Shown here piece by piece: positions 41,489-49,844 of a DNA stretch of 64,000 nt (its first letter is position 1; every line of letters starts with the position of its first letter). Below the pieces are notes generated by a model that worked only from the letters and a program-made list of their open reading frames with translations, ran no database searches and was not told the origin of the DNA. Origin of the DNA: Leifsonia williamsii (GTDB taxonomy: Bacteria; Actinomycetota; Actinomycetes; Actinomycetales; Microbacteriaceae); NCBI RefSeq assembly GCF_030433685.1, contig NZ_JAROCF010000001.1:1054001-1118000 (forward strand), written 5' to 3'. Made by a program: the position numbers and the translations under genes.

Positions 41489-43165
41489 ATGCGACGCTCA
41501 CTCCCCACCGCGGCCGTCGACCAGCAGCCGCTCATCGTCACGGCCTCGGCCATCCACACCGTCGACGCGGCGGACACGGTCGCGCAGGCGCTGCTCGTCA
41601 TCGGCGGCCGCATCGCTGCCGTCGGCGACGTCGCGACCTGCCGGGCGGAGGCGGCGCGCGTCTCGGCCCTCGCGCCGCGCGAGGTCGACCTCGGGCCGGC
41701 GGTCGTCGTGCCCGGCTTCATCGACGCGCACGCGCATCCGCTGATGTACGGGCAGATGATGACGTGGGTCGACTGCGGCCCCGAGAAGGCCGGCTCCATC
41801 CCCGAGATCGTCGCGCTGCTGCGGGCCGCGGCGGAGGCGCACCCGGGCGACACCCCCGTACGCGGTTACGGCTACGAGCAGCGGAACCTGGCGGAGCAGC
41901 GCCACCCCACCCGGCAGGAGCTCGACCAGGTCTCCACGACCCGCCAGGTGTACCTCATGAACGCCAGCGGTCACGGCGGCGTGGTGAACACCTTCACGCT
42001 GGAGCAGGCGGGCATCGGGAGGGACACGCCCAATCCGCAGGGCGGCGAGTTCTTCCGCGACGCCGACGGCGACCTGACCGGCGAGCTGAGCGACGCCGCC
42101 TGCAACATCCTCACCGGGGTGCACGGCGTCAAGATCGGGCACCACGGGCCGAACTTCCACCTCGAGGACGAGCCGGCCGAGCACCTCCGCCAGCTGGAGG
42201 CCGCGCAGCAGCGCTTCCTCGCCGGGGGAGTGACCGCCCTCGGCGACTGCCAGGTGACGCGCCGCGAGTTCGACATGTACCTGCGGCTCGCCGAGCGTGG
42301 CGAGCTCACCACCCGGGTGTCGATGTACGTGCTCTCGCACCTGCTCGACGAGGTGCTGGAGCTCGGGATGCACGGCGCCTTCGGCAACGAGACGCTCAGC
42401 TTCGCGGGCATCAAGCTGTACGCCGACGGCACGCTCGGCGGCTGGACCGCGTACTTCCCGGACGGCTACGTCGGCGACCCCTGCCGCACCGGCCAGCTCT
42501 ACCACGAGCCGGAGGAGTACGACCGGCTGGTGCGCAAGGCGCACGCCGTCGGCCTCCAGACCGCCACGCACGCGCAGTCTCCCGATGCCATCGAGATGGT
42601 CGTCTCGACGATCGAGCGGGCGCTCGCCGACCGGCCCGACGCCGACGCCCGGCACCGGATCGAGCACTGCGGCCTCCCGACGCCCGGGCAGATCGACCGC
42701 ATGGCGCGGGCCGGCATCCGCCCGGTCAACCAGCCCCAGCACTACTACAACTGGGGCGAGGGCGTCACCGACGCGATCGGCACGCCGGGGGAGCGGTTCA
42801 ACCCGCTCGGCGAGTTCGTCGCCGCCGGGGTGCCCGTCACCATCTCGTCCGACGCCCCGGTCGCCGACCCGATCCCGCTGGAGGCGATCCAGGTCTCGGC
42901 GACGCGGGTCACCCGCCGCGGTCACAAGCTCGGCTCCGACGACCTGCTCATCCCGGCCGCGGAGGCGCTGCGCGCGCACACCATCAACGGCGCCTTCTCG
43001 ATCGGCCGCGAGGACGACCTCGGCTCGCTGGAGGTCGGCAAGCTCGCCGACTTCGCCGTGCTGTCCGCCGACCCGCTGACCGTGCCCGCCGCCGAGATCG
43101 GCGCCATCGAGGTGCTGGAGACGTGGATCGGCGGGGTGCAGCGGTACCGGAGCGACGCGCGATGA
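41489..43165 (+). CDS. Metal-dependent amidohydrolase, YtcJ-like (amidohydrolase 3)
   Basis: Enzyme of 558 residues. The metal-binding HxH is in PGFIDAHAHPLMY, later ligands in ATHAQSPDAIEM and HRIEHCGLPT, and the final aspartate in TISSDAPVADPIPL. Length and motifs match the YtcJ-like branch that hydrolyses amide bonds of small or N-acylated compounds. Its stop overlaps the next start (ATGA), so it is tightly coupled to the AruI-like gene. It probably opens or deacylates the imported compound. Confidence 0.9.
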   Translation: MRRSLPTAAVDQQPLIVTASAIHTVDAADTVAQALLVIGGRIAAVGDVATCRAEAARVSALAPREVDLGPAVVVPGFIDAHAHPLMYGQMMTWVDCGPEKAGSIPEIVALLRAAAEAHPGDTPVRGYGYEQRNLAEQRHPTRQELDQVSTTRQVYLMNASGHGGVVNTFTLEQAGIGRDTPNPQGGEFFRDADGDLTGELSDAACNILTGVHGVKIGHHGPNFHLEDEPAEHLRQLEAAQQRFLAGGVTALGDCQVTRREFDMYLRLAERGELTTRVSMYVLSHLLDEVLELGMHGAFGNETLSFAGIKLYADGTLGGWTAYFPDGYVGDPCRTGQLYHEPEEYDRLVRKAHAVGLQTATHAQSPDAIEMVVSTIERALADRPDADARHRIEHCGLPTPGQIDRMARAGIRPVNQPQHYYNWGEGVTDAIGTPGERFNPLGEFVAAGVPVTISSDAPVADPIPLEAIQVSATRVTRRGHKLGSDDLLIPAAEALRAHTINGAFSIGREDDLGSLEVGKLADFAVLSADPLTVPAAEIGAIEVLETWIGGVQRYRSDAR

Positions 43166-44814
43166 CCGGGCCCGACCGCTCGGCGAGCACCGGAGGCCGC
43201 GCCATCATGCGCGCGATCCGCGGCTACGGCGTCGACACCGTCTTCGGCATCCCCGGCACGCACAACCTGGAGTTCTACCGCCTGCTCGCCGAGCTGGGCA
43301 TCCGCCCGGTCACGGCCCGCCACGAGCAGGGCGCCGGGTACGCCGCCGACGGCTGGTCGCAGCGCCGGGGTCTGCCTGGCGTCGTCGTCACGACCAGCGG
43401 CCCCGGACTGCTCAACGTGCTGTCGGCCGCCGGCACCGCGTTCTGCGAGTCGCGGCCGCTGCTCGTCCTCTCTCCCGGAACGCCGCGCGGCACGGGCTTC
43501 GCGGACCGCGGCGTGCTGCACGAGTCGAAGGACCCGACCGGCGCCGCGGGCGCGGTGATGCTGTGGAGCCGGCGCGTCGAGTCCGACGCCGAGGCGGTGG
43601 AGGCGGTGCACGAGGCGTTCGCCCTGTTCCAGGCGGGCCGCCCGCGGCCGGTGCACATCGAGGTCCCTCTCGATGTGCTGGAGGGCCCGGCGACCGTGGG
43701 CGAGGGCTTCCTGGCCCGGCGCCACCGGCCGCTCGTCGCGCCCGACCGGTCAGCGGTCGCGGAGGCCGCGCGCCTGCTCGACGCCGCCTCCCGACCGCTC
43801 ATCGTCGCGGGTGGGGGCGCCGTGCCCGCTGCGGACGCGGTCAGGCGCCTCGCCGAACGGCTCGGTGCGCCGGTCCTCACGACGCTCAACGGCAAGGGAG
43901 TGCTGCCGGAGACGCATCCGCTCTCGCTGCGCGCGGAGCTGCGGCTCGCCGCCTCCGCCGACGTCGTGCGCAGCGCCGACGCGGTGCTCGTGATCGGCAG
44001 CAAGCTCGGAGAGGCGGAGCTCTGGGGCAACGCGTTCGCCCCGGCCGGCCCGGTGGTCCGCATCGACCTCGATCCCGCGCGGATCGACACGAACCTCCGC
44101 GCCGACGTCGCTCTCGTCGGCGACAGCCGCCTCGCCGTGGAGGCGCTCGCCGCCGCGGTGTCGACGGACCGGCGCGAGCCGGGTGACCTGGAGGGCGTGC
44201 GCTCCGCGCAGCGCGCCGAGGCGGAGGCCTTCTCGCCGCTCGTGATGGCGGCCGCCGATGCGATCACCGCCGCGCTTCCTGCGGGTGCGACGGTCGCAGG
44301 CGACTCCTCCCAGATCACCTACTACGGCATGACCTCGACCGTGCTGCAGGAGGAGCCGAAGCGGTTCCTCTACATGCCGGCGTACGCGACCCTCGGCTAC
44401 GGACTCCCCGCGGCCATCGGCGCCGCGATCGCCGAGCCCGGCTCTCCGGTCGTCTGCGTGCTCGGCGACGGCGCGCTGATGTTCTCGGTGCAGGAGCTCG
44501 CGACCGCGGCCGAGCAGGGCCTCGACCTCACGGTGGTGGTCGTCGACAACGGCGGCTACCGCGAGATCCGCGAGAACGAGCTCGACCGCGGCATCGCGCC
44601 GGTCGGCGTCGACCTGTTCCAGCCGGACTGGCCGCGCCTGGCGGAGGCGTTCGGCGGCACGGGTCACGCGGTCACCGCAGCTGACGAGGTCACGCAGACG
44701 GTCGCCGCCGCGATCCGCGAGCCGGGTGTGAGCCTCGTGCACGTGCCGCTCGGCGTCTTCGAGCGCGCGGCCGACGAAGAGACGACGACGAGTGAGGAGT
44801 GGATCAGCGCATGA
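43162..44814 (+). CDS. Thiamine-diphosphate enzyme, AruI-like 2-oxoacid decarboxylase (module A)
   Basis: Enzyme of 550 residues in the acetolactate-synthase fold. The N-terminal TVFGIPGTHNLEFYRLL and ARHEQGAGYAADGW (activating glutamate in HEQGA) are close to AruI, the 5-guanidino-2-oxopentanoate decarboxylase of the arginine transaminase route. The cofactor motif is VLGDGALMFS...DNGGY. Paralogue of the enzyme at 49841. The operon holds no aminotransferase, so the oxoacid must come from elsewhere or via the dehydrogenase. It could also be another ThDP lyase. Confidence 0.85.
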   Translation: MTGPDRSASTGGRAIMRAIRGYGVDTVFGIPGTHNLEFYRLLAELGIRPVTARHEQGAGYAADGWSQRRGLPGVVVTTSGPGLLNVLSAAGTAFCESRPLLVLSPGTPRGTGFADRGVLHESKDPTGAAGAVMLWSRRVESDAEAVEAVHEAFALFQAGRPRPVHIEVPLDVLEGPATVGEGFLARRHRPLVAPDRSAVAEAARLLDAASRPLIVAGGGAVPAADAVRRLAERLGAPVLTTLNGKGVLPETHPLSLRAELRLAASADVVRSADAVLVIGSKLGEAELWGNAFAPAGPVVRIDLDPARIDTNLRADVALVGDSRLAVEALAAAVSTDRREPGDLEGVRSAQRAEAEAFSPLVMAAADAITAALPAGATVAGDSSQITYYGMTSTVLQEEPKRFLYMPAYATLGYGLPAAIGAAIAEPGSPVVCVLGDGALMFSVQELATAAEQGLDLTVVVVDNGGYREIRENELDRGIAPVGVDLFQPDWPRLAEAFGGTGHAVTAADEVTQTVAAAIREPGVSLVHVPLGVFERAADEETTTSEEWISA

Positions 44815-46406
44815 CCATCGACACGGGGATCACCCTCGGGGCAGCGGCTCGCGCCACCGCGCAGGCCTGGATCGACGAGCACAGGGACGAGCTGTCGGCC
44901 TGGCACTCCCGTATCTGGGAGCTCGCAGAGCCGGCGTGGCGGGAGTACGAGTCGGCGGCCTGGTACGTCCGCACCCTCCGCTCCCTCGGGTTCGAGGTGG
45001 AGGAGGGCTCGGCCGGGATGCCGACGGCGTTCTCGGCGAGCTGGAGCAACGGCGACGGCCCGGTGCTGCTCACGTACGCGGAGTACGACGCCGTCCCCGG
45101 CAACAACCAGGCGGCCTCAACCGCTCCGGCCCCGCGCGACGGGCTCAGCGCCTACGCGCCCGGTCACACCGACCCGCACTCCGCGCTCGGCATCTCCACC
45201 CTGGCCGGGCTGCTCGCCACGCAGCACGCGATGCGAGAGCACGGCATCCCCGGCACCCTGCGCTACACCGGCGAGCCGGCCGAGAAGATGCACGGCTCGA
45301 AGGTCGTGCACGGCCTCCGCGGCTACTACGACGGCGTCGACGCGATCGTGTCGTTCCACCCCTTCTACATGCTGCCGCTGTGCAACACCGCCCGCTGGGA
45401 CACGCAGTGCGGCGCCTACTACAGCAAGGTCTACACGTTCAGCTGCGACGAGGCCGAGACCTGGCAGCTCGAGAACGACCCCAACTCGCCCATCCCCGCC
45501 TCCCACTCCGCGGCCAGGGCGCCCGGGGCCAACGCCGCGCTGACGACGATGTACACGGCGTCCCGGGCGATGCAGGACGCCATGCTGCCGAGCGTCGGCG
45601 GGTGGAGCCTCTCCGACGCCATCCTGCTCGACGGCCAGGCGACGGCGGACAACCTGCCGACCAGGGTCGCCCGCATCCAGTTCTCGTGGCGCACGCCGAA
45701 CATCGAGATGGCGGAGCACGTGCTCGCGGTCCTCGACCGCAACGCGGTGCACGCCGCCGCCATGGCGCACTGCACGCTGGAGGAGCGCTGGGTCGCGCGC
45801 AGCCGCCCCGGCCGCACCAACCACGTCCTCGCCGAGGTGCTCTACCGCAACCTCGAGGTCGTCGGAGCCCCGACCTACGGCCAGGAGGCGGTGCAGGTCG
45901 CGAACGACATCCTCGCCACCCTGGGCGTCGAGCCGCAGGAGCATCCGTTCCTCGACGAGTGCGAGCGGCTCATCGAGCCGCAGGAGGCCGAGCGGCTGCT
46001 GCGCGAGCACATGCCGGCCTGGCAGCGCAACTGGACGAGCGACGACTACGTCGAGATGACCCACTACGCGCCGACCGTGCGGTTCTACGTCTCGCGGCCG
46101 GCGCTCAAGCCGACGCCCGGCCGTGGCGCGTACCCGGCCTGGGTGATGAACGCGCTCGGCGGCATCCCGGCCACCATCGATCCGACGATCGCGACCGCGG
46201 GCGCGACGATCGCGGGAACGTTCCTCGACCTCCTCACCTCGCCGGAGCTCCTCGCCGCGGCGAAGGCGGAGTTCGACGAGCGCACGGCGGCCGACCCCAT
46301 GCCGCCGCTGCTCGACGCCGACTTCGAGGCGCCGGTCGACCTCCCCTGGCCGGACTACTCGATCCGGCGCGACCGCGCGGCGGGGGAGGGCAGCAGGCAC
46401 TGGTGA
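44811..46406 (+). CDS. M20-family amidohydrolase (AbgB/p-aminobenzoyl-glutamate hydrolase-like)
   Basis: Protein of 531 residues, ATG overlapping the previous stop; a GTG at 44799 is an alternative. M20 features are LAEPAWREYESAAWYVRTLRSLGFEVEEG, TYAEYDAVPGNNQ, LRYTGEPAEKMHGSKVVHGLRGYYDGVDAIVSFHP and the late TIDPTIATAGATIAG. AbgB relatives cleave aryl- or acyl-amide bonds to release amino acids. As the last gene of the module A chain it is probably the acylase for the imported substrate. It is longer than most M20 enzymes. Confidence 0.85.
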   Translation: MTIDTGITLGAAARATAQAWIDEHRDELSAWHSRIWELAEPAWREYESAAWYVRTLRSLGFEVEEGSAGMPTAFSASWSNGDGPVLLTYAEYDAVPGNNQAASTAPAPRDGLSAYAPGHTDPHSALGISTLAGLLATQHAMREHGIPGTLRYTGEPAEKMHGSKVVHGLRGYYDGVDAIVSFHPFYMLPLCNTARWDTQCGAYYSKVYTFSCDEAETWQLENDPNSPIPASHSAARAPGANAALTTMYTASRAMQDAMLPSVGGWSLSDAILLDGQATADNLPTRVARIQFSWRTPNIEMAEHVLAVLDRNAVHAAAMAHCTLEERWVARSRPGRTNHVLAEVLYRNLEVVGAPTYGQEAVQVANDILATLGVEPQEHPFLDECERLIEPQEAERLLREHMPAWQRNWTSDDYVEMTHYAPTVRFYVSRPALKPTPGRGAYPAWVMNALGGIPATIDPTIATAGATIAGTFLDLLTSPELLAAAKAEFDERTAADPMPPLLDADFEAPVDLPWPDYSIRRDRAAGEGSRHW

Positions 46407-46447
46407 CGGGAGGCGGCGACTGTCGGCCCCGACCTCCGGCGACTTGC

Positions 46448-46453
46448 TAGGTT
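46448..46453 (+). promoter_or_regulatory. -10-like box before ribokinase-like gene
   Basis: TAGGTT lies 36 bases before the ATG, after an 83-base gap from the M20 gene, suggesting that the kinase has its own promoter rather than depending on module A. Confidence 0.35.
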
Positions 46454-46489
46454 GGCAGCTCGGACACCATAACGGGAGGCGGGCACGGC

Positions 46490-47392
46490 ATGAGCGTCAT
46501 CGTCGTCGGCTCGCTGAACACCGACGTCACCATCCGCGCGCCGCGCATCCCCGCGCCGGGTGAGACCGTGCTGGCCACCGGCGTGGTCGAGGAGCCGGGC
46601 GGCAAGGGCGCGAACCAGGCCGCCGCGGCGGCGACCCTGGGGGCGCAGACGTTCCTCGTCGGCGCGGTCGGCGACGACGAGCGGGGGAGGGCGGCCAGGG
46701 CCGCTGTGGAGGACGTGGGCGTGCGGCTGGACCAGCTCGCCACCGTCGATGCCCCGACCGGTGCCGCCTACGTGACCGTCGACGACCGCGGCGAGAACAC
46801 GATCGCGGTGCACCCGGGCGCCAACGGCCTCCTGCATCCCGACCGGGTCGCCGACGCACTCGACCGGCTCGCCCCGGTGGTGAGTCCCGGCTCCGTACTG
46901 GTCGCGAGTCTCGAGGTGCCGGTGGAGGCGGTGGCCGCGGCCGCGCGCATCGGCAGAGACCACGGGTGGACCGTCCTCCTCAACCCCGCACCGGCCCGGC
47001 CCCTCGACGCCGAGCTGCTCGCACTGGTCGACGTGCTCACCCCGAACGAGACGGAGGCCCGGGCGCTGGGCGGCCCCGACGCGCTGTTCGGCGCCGGCGT
47101 CGGCGCGATCATCGCCACCCGGGGCTCCGACGGCTGCGCGATGCTCCGTCAGGACGGCAGCAGCGAGCGGATCGCGGGCCTGGAGGCACGGGTCGTGAAC
47201 ACGACGGGCGCCGGCGACGTCTTCACCGCGGCCCTCGCCTGCGCGCTGGACGATGGCATGACGCTGGAGCGGGCGGCGCGCTTCGCGAACGCTGCCGGCG
47301 CGATCGCCGTCGAGAGCGCCTCCACCCGCGTTCCGGGGCTGACGAGGGCGGAGGCGACAGCCAGGGCGGAGGCTGCGCGGGCTACGCGGTGA
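46490..47392 (+). CDS. PfkB-family carbohydrate kinase, ribokinase-like
   Basis: Kinase of 300 residues. The PfkB signature 1 is EEPGGKGANQAAAAATLGA and signature 2 is NTTGAGDVFTAALACALDDG with the catalytic aspartate in GAGD. LNPAPARPLDAELLALVDVLTPNETEA is typical of ribokinase. It phosphorylates ribose or a related sugar or nucleoside. Its end overlaps the convergent Lrp-type gene by 11 bases. It seems unrelated to the amino-acid genes around it. Confidence 0.9.
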   Translation: MSVIVVGSLNTDVTIRAPRIPAPGETVLATGVVEEPGGKGANQAAAAATLGAQTFLVGAVGDDERGRAARAAVEDVGVRLDQLATVDAPTGAAYVTVDDRGENTIAVHPGANGLLHPDRVADALDRLAPVVSPGSVLVASLEVPVEAVAAAARIGRDHGWTVLLNPAPARPLDAELLALVDVLTPNETEARALGGPDALFGAGVGAIIATRGSDGCAMLRQDGSSERIAGLEARVVNTTGAGDVFTAALACALDDGMTLERAARFANAAGAIAVESASTRVPGLTRAEATARAEAARATR

Positions 47393-48278
47393 CCACCGGT
47401 CGCAGGGTGCGCGTGTAGTCCTCCTTCACCACGGCGAGGTGCAGCCAGGTCTCCAGCCCGGCGACGCCGGGCAGCGAGCGGATGCGCTCCAGGCTCTCGT
47501 GCAGCGCCCCCGCCGACGGCTGCACGAGCGTCGCGACGGCGTCGAACCGCCCGATCGTGCGGGCCGCGAAGTCGACATCGGGCCAGGCCGCCAGGGCGGT
47601 GAGCACGGCGTCGTCGTCGGCGGTCAGCGTGAGGCCGACGCCCATCGACAGCTGGCGCCTGGTCAGTCCGCGCGCCTCCACCGCCCGCACGGTGATGACG
47701 CCGGAGCCGGTGAGTCGATCGAGCCGGGTGGCGACGGCGGACGGCGACAGGCGCACGGTCTCGCCGAGCGCGCGCAGGCTCTGCCGCCCGTCGCGCTGCA
47801 GCTCCTCGACCAGGGACGCGTCGGTGGCGTCGATCCGCACGGGGGCGCGCAGGTGCGACACGAAGAACCCCTTCACCACGGCCGAGTAGATGAGCGTGCT
47901 GATGCCGGCGACGCCGGGCAGGGCGCGGATGCGCGCGAGCAGCTCGTGCAGCGCCGCCATGCTGCCCAGGCGCACCTCCGTCACGATGCCGTGCGTGCCG
48001 CCCACCGCCGAGACCAGCACGGTCTCGTCGAGACGGCGCAACTGCTCGGCGATCGGCTCCACGGCTCCGTCCGTGCGGATGGAGACGTGTGCAAGGACAT
48101 GCTGACCGAGCACCGCCGGGTCGACGGCGGCGATGACCCGCACGGTTCCGTCGGCCAGCATCGCCCGCAGGCGGCGGGACACGGCCGCCCGCGGCTGACC
48201 GAGGCGCGCGGCCAGGGTCTGGACGCTCGCGCGGCCGTCCTCCTGGAGCGCCCGGACGAGTGCCGCGTCGAGGTCCAT
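47382..48278 (-). CDS. Lrp/AsnC family regulator with two tandem modules (module B)
   Basis: Protein of 298 residues with two consecutive Lrp units: helix-turn-helix 1 ASVQTLAARLGQPRAAVSRRLRAML and helix-turn-helix 2 QSLRALGETVRLSPSAVATRLDRLTGSGVITV, each followed by a ligand-sensing domain. Its ending TWLHLAVVKEDY matches the module A protein. Divergent from the MFS/AruI-like/agmatinase-like operon, it is that operon's likely regulator. Confidence 0.88.
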   Translation of the reverse strand: MDLDAALVRALQEDGRASVQTLAARLGQPRAAVSRRLRAMLADGTVRVIAAVDPAVLGQHVLAHVSIRTDGAVEPIAEQLRRLDETVLVSAVGGTHGIVTEVRLGSMAALHELLARIRALPGVAGISTLIYSAVVKGFFVSHLRAPVRIDATDASLVEELQRDGRQSLRALGETVRLSPSAVATRLDRLTGSGVITVRAVEARGLTRRQLSMGVGLTLTADDDAVLTALAAWPDVDFAARTIGRFDAVATLVQPSAGALHESLERIRSLPGVAGLETWLHLAVVKEDYTRTLRPVVTA

Positions 48279-48427
48279 CGGCCGCCTCCTTGCAAAGTCG
48301 CCGGAATCGGTCTGCCATCCGATCAGATCGTCAGTCTAGTGAGCCGCCGACCGATCCTGACAGAGATGATGTGACGCAGAGCGTACATATCTGCTGCGCG
48401 AGCGCCTCCATTGCAGATGTTCTGCTC

Positions 48428-48456
48428 TTGCGGCCCCGGCGGCGCGCTCGTAACAT
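48428..48456 (+). promoter_or_regulatory. Promoter of module B operon
   Basis: TTGCGG (48428-48433), a 17-base spacer and TAACAT (48451-48456), 50 bases before the ATG at 48507, form a good sigma-70-type promoter. ATCTGC (48389-48394) and GCAGAT (48413-48418) form an inverted pair just upstream, and CGATC-A-GATCG lies at 48320-48330; these are possible Lrp sites. Confidence 0.6.
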
Positions 48457-48506
48457 CCAGAGGTCCCCGGCAACGGGTCCCCCGGCATCACCGCAAAGGA
48501 GCGGCC

Positions 48507-49844
48507 ATGACATCCACCACCAGCAGGGCGCGGCGCGCAGGCATCGCCGCCTTCGTCGGCACCACCATCGAGTGGTACGACTTCTACGTCTACGCGACGG
48601 CCGCGGCCCTCGTGCTCGGTCCGTTGTTCTTCCCGAGCGGAGACCCGCTCGCCGAGACCGCCGCCGCCTTCGCCACCTTCGCGGTCGCGTTCCTCGTACG
48701 CCCGCTCGGCGGCATCCTGTTCGGCCACATCGGCGACAAGCTGGGCCGCCGCGTCTCGCTCGTCATCACGCTGCTGCTGATGGGCGTCGCCACCGTGCTG
48801 GTCGGCTGCCTGCCCACGTATGCCTCGATCGGCGTGGCCGCGCCCATCCTGCTGATCCTCCTCCGCGCCCTGCAGGGCCTCGCGGTCGGCGGCGAGTGGG
48901 GAGGCGCGGTGCTGATGAGCGTGGAGCACGCCCCCGAGGGCAAGAAGACGTTCTACGGCGGCTTCACCCAGCTCGGCAACCCGGCCGGCGCGCTGCTCGC
49001 GTCGGGCGTGTTCGCGATCATGACCCGCTTCGGCGAGGACTTCATCCGCGACGGCGGCTGGCGCATCCCCTTCCTGCTCTCGATCGTGCTCGTCGGCGTC
49101 GGCCTGTGGGTGCGCTACCGGGTCGAGGAGTCGCCGGTGTTCGAGGAGAAGGTGGAGGGCCGCAAGCAGTCGATGCCGCTGGCCTTCGCCCTGCGCGTCA
49201 ATTGGCTGCCCATCCTGCTCGGCATCGGCCTGCTGCCGATCTCGACCGGCGGCTACTACCTCGCCACCACGTTCGCGACGTCGTATGCGACCGGGGAGAC
49301 GGTGGGGCTGAGCGAGCAGCTGATCCTCGACGCCATGACGGTCGCGTCGTTCGTCGAGTTCCTCGTGACGCTGCCGGTCGCCTGGCTCGGCGACAAGTGG
49401 GGGCGCAAGCGGATCATGTACATCGGCCTGGCGACCTCGGTGCTGACGTTCGTGCCGTTCATGCTGCTCCTCCCCGGGAGGGTCGAGCCGCTCGTGTTCC
49501 TCTTCGCCTCCCTCGTGCGCGTGACCATGAGCGCGACCTACGCGCCGATCGCGGCCATCCTCGCCCAGATGTTCCGGCCGCAGGCGCGGTACACCTCCAT
49601 CGCGCTCTCCTACGGCGTCGGCGCCGCGCTCTGGGCGGGCTTCTCGCCCTGGTTCGCGACGCAGCTGATCGCCTGGACCGGCAGCATCTGGTCGGTGATC
49701 GCGATGTTCGTCGGGATGGCGGCGCTCTCGGCGATCTGCACCCGGCTGGCGCCGCAGCACTCCGACGAAGCCCCGGTGACCTCCTCCTTCCAGGCCCGCA
49801 CCGACACCACGGCGACGCCGGCCCTGCGGCGCGATCGCGCATGA
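48507..49844 (+). CDS. MFS transporter, metabolite:H+ symporter (MHS) family
   Basis: Transporter of 445 residues, ATG 48507 after AAGGAG. MHS marks are IAAFVGTTIEWYDFYVYATAAALV, FLVRPLGGILFGHIGDKLGRR and the LQGLAVGGEWGGAVLMSVEHAPEGKKTFYGGFTQLGNPAGA block. Members import organic acids, betaines and similar compounds with protons. It is first in the module B operon and its stop overlaps the AruI-like start, so it probably brings in the oxoacid or guanidino compound that the next two enzymes use. Confidence 0.92.
   Translation: MTSTTSRARRAGIAAFVGTTIEWYDFYVYATAAALVLGPLFFPSGDPLAETAAAFATFAVAFLVRPLGGILFGHIGDKLGRRVSLVITLLLMGVATVLVGCLPTYASIGVAAPILLILLRALQGLAVGGEWGGAVLMSVEHAPEGKKTFYGGFTQLGNPAGALLASGVFAIMTRFGEDFIRDGGWRIPFLLSIVLVGVGLWVRYRVEESPVFEEKVEGRKQSMPLAFALRVNWLPILLGIGLLPISTGGYYLATTFATSYATGETVGLSEQLILDAMTVASFVEFLVTLPVAWLGDKWGRKRIMYIGLATSVLTFVPFMLLLPGRVEPLVFLFASLVRVTMSATYAPIAAILAQMFRPQARYTSIALSYGVGAALWAGFSPWFATQLIAWTGSIWSVIAMFVGMAALSAICTRLAPQHSDEAPVTSSFQARTDTTATPALRRDRA

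Noticed and set aside
46409..46432. GTCGG-CC-CCGAC hairpin after the M20 gene as terminator
   Set aside because: A five-base stem with a two-base loop is common by chance in DNA of this composition.
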